DNA of 64,000 bases from positions 1,240,001-1,304,000 of the forward strand of contig CAVSZZ010000002.1 of assembly GCA_963732595.1 (NCBI GenBank). The letters run 5' to 3'. The translations under genes and the position numbers were made by a program. The stretch is from JAFGXF01 sp963732595. Its GTDB lineage: Bacteria; Chloroflexota; Anaerolineae; Anaerolineales; Anaerolineaceae. The notes under the pieces were generated by a model. That model had not been told where the DNA came from. It was given only the letters and a program-made list of their open reading frames with translations, and did not search any database. Below are positions 7,373-16,409 of this stretch, piece by piece (positions within the stretch are counted from its first letter, which is position 1; the number at the start of each line of letters is the position of its first letter).

Positions 7373-7780
7373 ATGCCAAAAACATTCATCACCGAACGTG
7401 ACATCGAGGACCTGGCCCATCAAGGGACGATGGAGCTGGTGCTGAGCGATGACATCGTGCTAACCGATTTAGCCTATGAAAAAGCTGGTCGCCTGGGTGT
7501 CAAGTTGCTCCAGACACATAGTCAGCCACCGGCAGCACCATCCCGCCCATACCTTTCACAACCGCCGGACGACTCCCTGGAGTCTCCCGGACCAACTTTG
7601 GGGGCAGGTTCGATTCAGGATAAACCGTGCGGTCAATGTATGCTTCCGGTGGGTCCAGCCAATGACGAGCTGAAACGCCGGGTGGTCGAGGCAGTCACCG
7701 CCAGATTGGGTGGGCAAGTGGACCGCGCCTTATTATCGACAATTGTTGAGCGCGTATTTGCTGACCTGGGGGTTCATTAA
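7373..7780 (+). CDS. Small BMC-locus protein of unknown function with CGQC motif and C-terminal tag-like helices
   Basis: 135 residues, ATG 7373. Three parts are visible. The N-terminus (about 1-45, 'FITERDIEDLAHQG', then 'LTDLAYEKAGRLGVKLL') looks like the small module seen at the start of some ethanolamine-utilisation proteins such as EutT. The middle is a Pro/Ser-rich linker with one 'CGQC' pair. The C-terminus is a strongly helical, amphipathic stretch ('DELKRRVVEAVTARLG', then 'LLSTIVERVFADLG') resembling encapsulation peptides. It lies between BMC-T and the second BMC-P, two bases before the latter. A scaffold or adaptor that ties cargo to shell is a fair guess; no enzymatic motif is seen. 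Real as a gene by context and codon use. Confidence 0.75.
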   Translation: MPKTFITERDIEDLAHQGTMELVLSDDIVLTDLAYEKAGRLGVKLLQTHSQPPAAPSRPYLSQPPDDSLESPGPTLGAGSIQDKPCGQCMLPVGPANDELKRRVVEAVTARLGGQVDRALLSTIVERVFADLGVH

Positions 7781-7782
7781 TC

Positions 7783-8103
7783 ATGCTGTTTGGGCGCGTC
7801 AGGGGTACAGCGGTGGCCATTGCCAAGTATCCCGGCTGTGAAGGATTGAAATTATTGATGGTGCAACCGCTCGATCGTCACCTGGAACCCGTGGGTGGCT
7901 TGCAGGTTGCCGTCGATGTCGTGCAGGCCGGCCCGGGTGATCTGTGTGTGATGGTGCGTTCGCGCGAGGCTTCCCTGGCACTACCGGATGTTAAGTTCGT
8001 GCCGGTCGATCTGGCTCTGGTGGGAGTGGTGGATGACCTGCAATTGCGACCGGATGGTGATTTTGATTTCACCGTAAAACCCGGATGGGTCGCGTATACC
8101 TGA
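7783..8103 (+). CDS. BMC-P pentameric vertex protein 2 (EutN/CcmL family)
   Basis: 106 residues, starting 'MLFGRVRGTAVA' with the family pattern 'GGLQVAVDVVQAGPGDLCVM' and 'VDLALVGVVDDLQL'. It carries a slightly longer C-terminus than its paralogues (ending 'VKPGWVAYT'). Starts 2 bp after the preceding gene and ends 7 bp before the third BMC-P, so all are co-translated. Forms shell vertex pentamers by family knowledge. Why the locus keeps three paralogues is unknown, but three BMC-P with one BMC-H and one BMC-T is typical of the SPU type. Confidence 0.94.
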   Translation: MLFGRVRGTAVAIAKYPGCEGLKLLMVQPLDRHLEPVGGLQVAVDVVQAGPGDLCVMVRSREASLALPDVKFVPVDLALVGVVDDLQLRPDGDFDFTVKPGWVAYT

Positions 8104-8110
8104 GGTCCTG

Positions 8111-8407
8111 ATGATCATTGGAAAAGTCACCGGAACGGTTGTAACAACCATCAGCCACCCGCATTATAAAAATCGCCGCCTGCTGGTCGTGCAGCCGCTG
8201 GTCATGCCAGGGGAAAAGGTGGATGAGGATTTTATAGCCCTGGATACCACTCAGGCGGGTATTGGCGATACAGTGCTGGTCAACCGCGAGGGGAACGGCG
8301 CCCGACAGGTCCTGCAGAATCCCGATGCTTGTATTATTTCAATAATCGTTGGTATCATTGATTCGATCTACACCGCCCCAGATTGGGCGGGTGATCGAAT
8401 GCAATGA
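8111..8407 (+). CDS. BMC-P pentameric vertex protein 3 (EutN/CcmL family)
   Basis: 98 residues, 'MIIGKVTGTVVTTISHP', with 'FIALDTTQAGIGDTVLVNREGNGAR' and 'SIIVGIIDSIY' as expected for EutN/CcmL vertex pentamers. It is the last shell gene of the operon. Its stop codon overlaps the next start as ATGA (8404-8407), so the downstream ribonuclease-like gene is translated by the same ribosomes. The C-terminus ends 'APDWAGDRMQ' and is short. Confidence 0.94.
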   Translation: MIIGKVTGTVVTTISHPHYKNRRLLVVQPLVMPGEKVDEDFIALDTTQAGIGDTVLVNREGNGARQVLQNPDACIISIIVGIIDSIYTAPDWAGDRMQ

Positions 8408-8880
8408 GCTATATCATAGACGGTCACAACCTGATTCCTCAAATCCCCGGATTATCCCTTGCGCAGGTGGATGATGAAACCCGCCTGATTCGCTTATTGA
8501 TGACTTTCTGCCAGAAGAAGAAGAGCCGTGCTGTTGTCTTCTTTGACAGGGCATCGCCTGGTCATCAGGGCGGGCGCGCTTTTGGTGCCGTGAGTGCCAT
8601 CTTTGTATCAGATCGACGGAAAGCAGATGATGCCATCCATGATTACCTGGTGGCTCACCGGCGCGAGGCACGAAATTTCACAGTGGTCAGTTCTGACCGC
8701 CAGGTCGTGCGAGACGCGACCAGTTTGCATGCACGCGTCCTTTCCACGGAAGCCTTCGCTGATAATTTAGCTGACAGCATATTTTCTGAAACACCCAGTC
8801 ATGGGGAAGCCGAGCCGGATTTGTTATCGCCCGAGGAAATTTCCGAGTGGGAAAGACTGTTTAGATGTTATGACAACTGA
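8404..8880 (+). CDS. NYN/YacP-like (PIN-fold) ribonuclease at the end of the BMC operon
   Basis: 158 residues. The N-terminal 'YIIDGHNLI' (first metal-binding Asp and invariant Asn), 'VVFFDRA' and 'VVSSDRQV' fit the NYN domain of the YacP/Rae1 family, PIN-like nucleases that in Bacillus cleave mRNA on the ribosome. The 4-nt ATGA overlap with the last BMC-P gene places it firmly in the operon. A nuclease is not a standard microcompartment component. It may tune BMC mRNA or simply be carried along in this lineage. Family assignment is good; the functional link to the compartment is inference. Confidence 0.85.
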   Translation: MSYIIDGHNLIPQIPGLSLAQVDDETRLIRLLMTFCQKKKSRAVVFFDRASPGHQGGRAFGAVSAIFVSDRRKADDAIHDYLVAHRREARNFTVVSSDRQVVRDATSLHARVLSTEAFADNLADSIFSETPSHGEAEPDLLSPEEISEWERLFRCYDN

Positions 8881-9168
8881 CGGTATTGGTATACCAAATT
8901 CTAATCCAATTTTAATGCAATAACCAATTTCTGGTGTACACTAATTTCGAGGCACCGTAACTATTATTGGTATTGGTGTCTTCCACCGGTTGATTCTCCT
9001 GCATGTCCCCCCCATGCGGGAACAAGATGATATCGGTGGCATTCCCTCCCTGAGGACCGCCTGGCATGTCCCCCCCATGTCAGGCGGCCAATTTTAAACA
9101 GCCAAACAGCCCGCAAGGGCTGTTTGAATATAACCAACGAAATCCATCTACCTTCAAGATATCAAGTG
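8881..9168. other. Intergenic region with palindromes and a C7 direct repeat
   Basis: 288 bp between the convergent BMC and replication operons, no gene seen. It holds a perfect palindrome TTGGTATACCAA (8886-8897) and a near-palindrome TGGTGTACACTA (8932-8943), both in the TGGT-N-ACCA style of the putative operators upstream of the BMC operon. A 16-nt direct repeat GCATGTCCCCCCCATG occurs at 9001-9016 and 9065-9080; the second copy is the core of a longer inverted repeat pairing 9057-9068 with 9076-9087. A terminator-like hairpin follows at 9104-9125. Confidence 0.6.
9104..9125. terminator. Hairpin with GCAA tetraloop between convergent operons
   Basis: AAACAGCCC (9104-9112) pairs with GGGCTGTTT (9117-9125) around a GCAA loop. 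The stem ends in A/T-rich sequence on both sides, so it can act as a weak terminator in either direction, serving the BMC operon on plus and the replication operon on minus. There is no long T-run. Confidence 0.6.
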
Positions 9169-10600
<1,432 letters not shown>

Positions 10601-10614
<14 letters not shown>

Positions 10615-11233
10615 CTCGACCATTCTCCTTCCACTTTCGCAGGATCGACTCGACATACTTCCAGCGCCGACTATTATTCTGCACGGCCAATTCAATGGCC
10701 TCTTCGATCCATCCTGGTGGATAAAGCGTCTCGGCATCCTTAAGGATCTCAGCCATCATGGGTGTGATGGCACCAATATTCTGTTCGTACAAAACGAAGA
10801 TGTTCGGACGCACGACATCCATTTGGGTTGGTAAACTGGAAAGCTGATCGGCATTGTACTTACCGGATTTCAGGGCTGATAGGGCCGCCTGGCCGCGGGG
10901 GGTGTTGGCTAGGATAAGTGCGTCTGGCGTCAGTGAGAGCTGGTCATTCGTACAGAGCAACGTACCTCTTGCCACTGCTTTTTGAAGCCCTTGATAGAGA
11001 TGTGATTTTCCGTTCTCGCCAAGGGATTTCATGAAGGTCTCATCCCGCAGATAATCCTCGACCTTGAGGAACTTTAAGGGTGTTTCCAATCGCTCAAGAT
11101 ACCACAGTGTATACAGGCTCACCCTCAACTCATCCAGATCATGGATTCCAGGTAGGATCTCCTGGAAGAATGCTTCAGGGATACGAACCAATCGCGACTG
11201 CGCCGGAAAGCCCTTGAATTCGGGATCACCCAT
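10601..11233 (-). CDS. DnaD-like replication initiation protein
   Basis: 210 residues. The C-terminal ~70 residues ('NIFVLYEQNIGAITPMMAEIL', 'WIEEAIELAVQNN', 'KYVESILRKWKENG') match the DnaD/DnaB_2 domain found in primosome proteins of Firmicutes, which remodel DNA at origins and recruit the helicase loader. The N-terminal half is probably a winged helix, as in DnaD, but is weakly conserved. ATG 11233 overlaps the dnaB stop as TGATG; a GTG three bases earlier is also possible. Position between dnaB and the loader-like gene supports the role. The family call rests mainly on the C-terminal domain. Confidence 0.8.
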
Positions 11234-12594
11234 CACATCATCCGTGTGGCTGCATTCTCAAATTTGGCGAGTTCATTGATGAAAATCAACTCGATGCCAG
11301 GGTGAGTGGGACCGTTACGATGTTTGCCAACAATGATCTCTGCGATGTTTTGGCGTGGATTATCCTTCTCGAGCGCATCCGGGCGGTGAATGAACATGAC
11401 AATGTCCGCATCCTGTTCGAGACTGCCGGATTCGCGTAAGTCAGACAATACTGGGCGTTTGTCGGCGCGTTGCTCGACCGCACGGGACAGCTGGGCAGCC
11501 GCCAGGACGGGCACCTTTAACTCGCGAGCCAACACTTTCAGGTTTCGGGAAATATAGGAGACTTCCTGAACACGGTTCTCGGTACGGGAATCGCCGCCCA
11601 TCAGTTGAAGGTAATCGACGATCACCAGGTCCAGAGGGAACTCCATACTCAATCGCCGGCATTTTGTCCGTAACTGCAGGGGGGTAATGGCCGGTGTGTC
11701 ATCCAGGTAAATATGGGTACCGCTTAATACTTCGATGGCATGAACGAACAACGGCCATTGTTCATCTTTCAAATGGCCACTTCTCAATGTAGAGGAATCG
11801 ATGCCTGTCTGTTGAGCGATCAGGCGTTGGACAAGCTGTTCGCTTGACATTTCAAGCGAGAACATGGCCACGTGTTTCTTGTGGGTCAGTGCAGCGTTTT
11901 TGGCTACTGAGAGTAAAAAGCCCGTCTTGCCGGATCCCGGGCGCCCGGCGACGATCAGAAGGTCGGATTTTTGCATACCGCCCAGCAGCTTATCGATGTC
12001 GATCAACCCGGTCGGCACACCATAGATCTCTTCTGTGAGCTTCGAAAGTTCGCCGACATGATCGAAATATTCATCCAAAACATTTTTGATCGGTTGCAGA
12101 TCACTGTGCAGACGCTCTTCGCTCAAGCTGAAGACGCTTTGTTCAGCCTGGTCAATGATGCTTTGTAATGGTTTTTCCTTATCATAGGCCAGGTTGGCAA
12201 TCTCATTTGCTGACAGGAGCATCCGCCTGCGAATGGCACTTTCCTGGATGATCCGCCCGTATGCTTCTGCATGCAATGAACTTGGGACCTGGTTTATCAT
12301 GGCTGTCAGATAAGCAGGGCCACCGATTTCTCCCAGTCGATTTCCCTGCTCCAGGATCTCCGTGACAGTCAACAGGTCAATCGGTGTACGGTTTTCCTGG
12401 AGTTGCGTGAAAGCTTCCCAGATCCACCGGTTGCGATGGATATAAAAATCCTCACCTCTCAGGAACTGAGCGACATCGAAGTACGCCTCCGGGTTGATAA
12501 GGACGGCGCCAATGACAGCCTCTTCAGCCTCGCGGCTGAAAGGCAGCGTGGTGCTCTCGGGGGGTGGTGAATCTAAGGGTAAAAAATCGCTCAT
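11233..12594 (-). CDS. dnaB: Replicative DNA helicase DnaB
   Basis: 453 residues, the normal length. The N-terminal primase-interaction domain ('SREAEEAVIGAVLINPEAYFDV') is followed by the RecA-like motor: Walker A 'GRPGSGKTGFLL', 'SLEMSSEQLVQRL', Walker B 'DLVIVDYLQLM' and 'SDLRESGSLEQDAD'. A hexameric ring helicase that unwinds DNA at the replication fork. Its start overlaps the stop of the bifunctional nuclease gene (ATGA), and its stop overlaps the DnaD-like start, so the four replication genes are tightly coupled. No intein or insertion is seen. Confidence 0.97.
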   Translation of the reverse strand: MSDFLPLDSPPPESTTLPFSREAEEAVIGAVLINPEAYFDVAQFLRGEDFYIHRNRWIWEAFTQLQENRTPIDLLTVTEILEQGNRLGEIGGPAYLTAMINQVPSSLHAEAYGRIIQESAIRRRMLLSANEIANLAYDKEKPLQSIIDQAEQSVFSLSEERLHSDLQPIKNVLDEYFDHVGELSKLTEEIYGVPTGLIDIDKLLGGMQKSDLLIVAGRPGSGKTGFLLSVAKNAALTHKKHVAMFSLEMSSEQLVQRLIAQQTGIDSSTLRSGHLKDEQWPLFVHAIEVLSGTHIYLDDTPAITPLQLRTKCRRLSMEFPLDLVIVDYLQLMGGDSRTENRVQEVSYISRNLKVLARELKVPVLAAAQLSRAVEQRADKRPVLSDLRESGSLEQDADIVMFIHRPDALEKDNPRQNIAEIIVGKHRNGPTHPGIELIFINELAKFENAATRMM

Positions 12595-13187
12595 ACCTTT
12601 TTAGGCTTCCTGGGTTTGGGTGGTGTCTCGGGCGGAGGATTGGATTTATTGGAGCCATCCACTTCCAGATGGTCAATGAAATCTTCAAAAATGGACAACC
12701 GGTCAGTGGATTGCTCGGGGTGTGTGATGCGTTTACGTGATGGTTTTGTTGTATGTTCCTTCGAGCTGGATTCTTCCGGTTCGGGAACGATGGCTGCTGT
12801 TTCCATGACATCCTTGGCAACCAGAATCGGCACGTGGCAACGGACAGCCAGAGCGACTGCATCTGAGGGGCGGCAGTCGATGCGCAGGTCCTCTCCTCCC
12901 GCTTCCAGAACGAGGTTGGCAAAATAAACATCTTCCCGAATGGCTGTGATCTCAATTCGTATCAGCCGGGTGTTCATAGCATGGATGATATTCTTGATTA
13001 AGTCGTGTGTCTGGGGGCGGGCGATCTCGACTTCCTGCAAGGCGATCGTGATCGCCTCAGCCTCGTATGGCCCGATCCAGATCGGGAGGTAACGGTCTGC
13101 ACTGACTTGCTTCAGAATCACAATCCTCTGTTGGTTGGTCAAGCTGACACGTACGCTGTCAATAACAACTTCGATCATTCCTGCCAT
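12591..13187 (-). CDS. Bifunctional nuclease (BFN/DUF151) family protein
   Basis: About 198 residues from ATG 13187, which has AGGGA four bases upstream; the open frame extends further 5' but without protein-like content. Residues 1-135 are the BFN/DUF151 domain ('YLPIWIGPYEAEAITIALQ', 'RPQTHDLIKNII', 'DCRPSDAVALAVR'), first described as a nuclease with DNase and RNase activity in plants; bacterial roles are poorly known. The C-terminal ~60 residues are a charged, Pro/Lys-rich tail with low complexity. It is the first gene of the replication operon. Confidence 0.88.
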   Translation of the reverse strand: MAGMIEVVIDSVRVSLTNQQRIVILKQVSADRYLPIWIGPYEAEAITIALQEVEIARPQTHDLIKNIIHAMNTRLIRIEITAIREDVYFANLVLEAGGEDLRIDCRPSDAVALAVRCHVPILVAKDVMETAAIVPEPEESSSKEHTTKPSRKRITHPEQSTDRLSIFEDFIDHLEVDGSNKSNPPPETPPKPRKPKKV

Positions 13188-13367
13188 GCTTCCCTGCCTG
13201 TTATGGTTGTCTGTTATCTTTATGGTGGGTTCAGCTATCATTTTAACACGGGAAAGCACCTGTGCACTGAAAACCAGGCTGTTCACAAAATGTTTTAAGG
13301 TATAATGCGTTTTACGGTCCAGGCATTGGGCAGGAGGGGAAACCTCCATCGTAACTGGTAATCTAAG

Positions 13368-14057
13368 ATGGCAAATAAACATACGCTAAAGTCCCACCCA
13401 GTTTCCGCGAAAATCCTTGTGGTTGAAGGAAACCGGGTGGAACATGAATCATTTATTGAAGGCCTTCGGAAGAAGGGCTTTATTGTATCGTCGGCTACAA
13501 ATGGCACTAATGCACTCACCAAGGTGAAAGAGGTGGTTCCAGATGTTGTTGTCATCGAAGCACCCTCTCTTCGGACAAACGGGAAACGGATCTGCCAATC
13601 CCTGCGAAGAGAGGATCCCAAGCAGGCGATTATCCTGATCGTGGATGGCACACAGCCACCGCCTTTACAGGTTGAGGCGAATGCAATCCTGCCATTACCA
13701 TTCACAGCCCAAAAGCTTGCCAATCGCATTCGCACCTTGCTTCCGGAGGGAGGGCGCAATGTCATCACCGCCGGGCCGGTTAAATTGTACCTGGACCAAA
13801 ATCTGGTGCGCTGCCTGAATAAGCGGACCGTGTTGACCCCGCGGTTGGTTGTCATCCTTGAATTGTTAATCGAGCATCGCGGGGAAGTGATCGATCGTGA
13901 AACCCTGTATAAAAAGGCCTGGGAAACGGATTACACAGGTGATACACGCTCTTTGGATGTGCATATCAGCTGGCTTCGCCGGGCGCTGGAAACAGATCCG
14001 CGCAATCCGAGATTCTTAAAGACGATTCGGGGTGTTGGTTATCGCCTGGATGCTTGA
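13368..14057 (+). CDS. Atypical response regulator with degenerate receiver and OmpR-type winged helix
   Basis: 229 residues. The C-terminal ~100 residues are a clear OmpR/PhoB winged helix ('LTPRLVVILELLIEHRGEVIDRETLYKKAW', 'DVHISWLRRAL', 'TIRGVGYRLDA'). The N-terminal receiver-like domain has lost its chemistry: the acidic pair after 'ILVV' is Glu-Gly, the phosphoacceptor position is Glu64 ('VVVIEAP'), and the conserved Lys of the 'KPF' motif is Leu ('LPLPF'). It therefore cannot be switched by Asp phosphorylation; Glu64 may mimic the phosphorylated state. No kinase gene is adjacent. It is divergent from the replication operon and ends in a strong terminator. Confidence 0.88.
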   Translation: MANKHTLKSHPVSAKILVVEGNRVEHESFIEGLRKKGFIVSSATNGTNALTKVKEVVPDVVVIEAPSLRTNGKRICQSLRREDPKQAIILIVDGTQPPPLQVEANAILPLPFTAQKLANRIRTLLPEGGRNVITAGPVKLYLDQNLVRCLNKRTVLTPRLVVILELLIEHRGEVIDRETLYKKAWETDYTGDTRSLDVHISWLRRALETDPRNPRFLKTIRGVGYRLDA

Positions 14058-14077
14058 GCCCGAAAGGGCTTTTTTTA
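14057..14077 (+). terminator. Rho-independent terminator after the atypical response regulator
   Basis: AGCCC (14057-14061), GAAA tetraloop, GGGCT (14066-14070), then a run of seven T. The stem begins at the last base of the stop codon. Confidence 0.9.
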
Positions 14078-14088
14078 TTTAACCCGCA

Positions 14089-16315
14089 TCAGGGAGCAAT
14101 GGCGACGAAAACCTGATCCCCAAAGGCAATAAAGATCGTTCGGTTCGGACTGATGGTGAAGGCAGTTGCTGTTTTATTGGGCATTCTGTTGTTGCCTGTC
14201 ATCAGGGGTTTAATCACACGGCTCAAATTCAACTTCAAGCTGAAATGGTAGACTGCATTGGTGGCTTTGTCGAACATGTATATGGAAGGATCCGGAGGTT
14301 GAACATATTCGATTTGGCTGAAGGGCGGTTGCATCGATAACCATAGGATTGGGCTCACGTCCGGGGCGCGAATCGGCGTAGGGAGCAGGGTCGCTGCATT
14401 GGGTTGGAGCAGTAGTGACATAACTGATCGTGCACACCGCTATGTGTCCATCATCATGAAGGATGTATAGGTCCGGTCCGTTTGCGGTCAGGTCGACCGC
14501 GCTGGCTAGATTGACCGGAGCCGTGGCAGTTAATGAAAGCGGGCTGTCTTTGAAGATTCCATCCTGGCTGACGTAGATCCATAGTGAGTTATTGGGTTTA
14601 TCCAAGAGGTAGAGATTGCCACTGTCATATGAAAATGCAGAGATTCGACCAATACCCATGGAAGGACTGGTCAGCGTGATGGCATCCGGAGTCCTCTCAG
14701 GGGCGCAGAAGAGCATCGTTCCATCCTCATCAATTCCCAGAATTGTGGCCTTGTAAATATTATTCACACTCAGGGGTGCAATGTCGATCAGTTCACCGAT
14801 AAAGGGACTGGGCCCGCAGGAGAAACTGGGATCCAGCTCATAACCGCGACCGGTCAGTGTTGCTCGATAAACCTCTCCTCTACGAGTATCGAGCATATAC
14901 AGATCTGTGGCGGTGGCAACGATTTTACCGATCTTTGCACCTGGTGGCAAACTGTTTGTGATGGCTGCCCGGTATTCCAGGCGAATGGTCTTGTCCACGC
15001 CGTCCACGGCATTTTCGGCCTGGACCCGCAGATTGCGGGTCAGGTCGGTAACTTTATAATTCTCTGCCTTGTCAAGAAAGACGACAGCATTTGTCCAGGC
15101 GGTATATTGTGCCTGTGGATCTGTCTGGGCTTGAGCCTCGTTCACTGCAGCCTGTGCCAAAGCAGTGTAATACAGACTCTGCTGGGTTTGTCCTCTATTA
15201 ATGTAGACCAATAAGGCGATTATACATACGAAGACAGGTACCCCGACTGCAATGAGAACCATGCTCCCGTTCGAAAGTGTGGCAGCTTCTTTAATCTCAG
15301 CCCGGTTGATTTGGATGTTTGGTTTTGGTACTTTCAAGTGGAGTTTCGGTTTTATCCAGTTAATTACATTTACCCAGAAACGGGAAAACTTGTGGAAGAA
15401 TGCAAGCAGGCTTGGAATCACACGTTTCTTTTTCTGAATTTTCCTACTTTTAACATCGGTGGAATAGATCGGCTGGGAGGGTTGAGACCCTGGTTTCACA
15501 TTTACTTCCCCGTCATTGCCGGTGGCGGGTTCCTGTAATGGTTCAACTGGTATTGTCTCTACTGTGCTGAGAGCAGGTCCACTGATCGGTTGGCGAAGTG
15601 GTTGATAAGTACTTTGAGGTGCGAGCCCTGTGAAAGGAGTTTCCTGAATGGCTCCGCTGCCTAGTTTGAGCCTGATCAATGCGCCTTCGAATTGCGATGG
15701 CAATTGGGACAGGACTTTGTTTTGGACGGAATCCAATGAGACTACCGGTGAATAAGGACGGCAGAGAGGTTCCCAATCTGGGGATTCCTGATCGGCCAAT
15801 AACAACCGGCTGGAATCTCCGACCTCTGCCTGGAAAAAGCTCAACTCTGGTATCTCTCGCATTCCCAATTGGGAAGCTTCGGGATTAAGGGGTGTGTAGT
15901 GCTCGCAGCCGTGATCGGTGAGTGTCAGGGCATGGGTCATGCCGGCCTGGGCAGCCACCACCCTGAACCCGCGCAATGAAACGGCTGTGATCTGACCATA
16001 AAGCTTCATGGCTGCTGAGGATCCACGCGAGTTCCGTTCACACAAGGAAGTATTGATGACCTGTATGGCATTTCGCAGGGCGGATGTCGCGGAACCGGGG
16101 GCCTGGTAATAGGATGCCGCTGATTTCTCAAGCAACGCTCTGGTGGTTTCCGCCTTGGGAGTGTTTTGCCCGGAAAGGGTTAGGAACAGGATCAACTGCT
16201 CCTCCTCCCTGCCACGCACATATCGTTTAGGTAGACCAGTCACCAGCAACCCCGGATTATCCGGATGTAGGGTGCTTTTGATGATCGAGATGGGTGTGAA
16301 GTAAAGGTCAAACAT
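14089..16315 (-). CDS. Large single-pass membrane protein, phosphatase-like N-terminus and repeat-rich C-terminus (one apparent frameshift)
   Basis: Not confidently recognised. Cytoplasmic N-terminal ~220 residues have a PP2C-like flavour ('ITAVSLRGFRVVAAQAGMTHALTL', 'DSSRLLLADQ') but no clear metal-binding Asp motif. A basic Pro-rich linker leads to a membrane segment near residue 350 ('MVLIAVGVPVFVCIIALLVYI'). The extracytoplasmic part has a helical segment and then beta-rich repeats ('DLYMLDTRRGEVYRATL', 'NLYLLDKPNNSLWIYV', 'DLYILHDDG') suggesting a propeller. Near 14375-14395 the reading frame must move by one base: the first frame turns into non-protein-like sequence, while the other frame continues the same pattern ('SIYMFDKATNAVYHFSL') to a stop at 14089. 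This looks like one extra base. Role may be signalling; unknown. Confidence 0.65.
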
Positions 16316-16409
16316 ATTTATTCATCCAAAGAAGTCCTATCACCAGAACTACGTCCCATGTAATTCAGAATATCTGGGATAATGAGCGTGACATGGAGCA
16401 CCATTCATT

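Noticed and set aside
9001..9087. Repeated C7-containing units as a CRISPR remnant
   Set aside because: Only two copies, 16 nt long, without regular spacers or cas genes.
14089..14421. Separate small gene downstream of the large membrane protein
   Set aside because: Its sequence continues the repeat pattern of the upstream frame and overlaps it; a single gene with a one-base break explains both.
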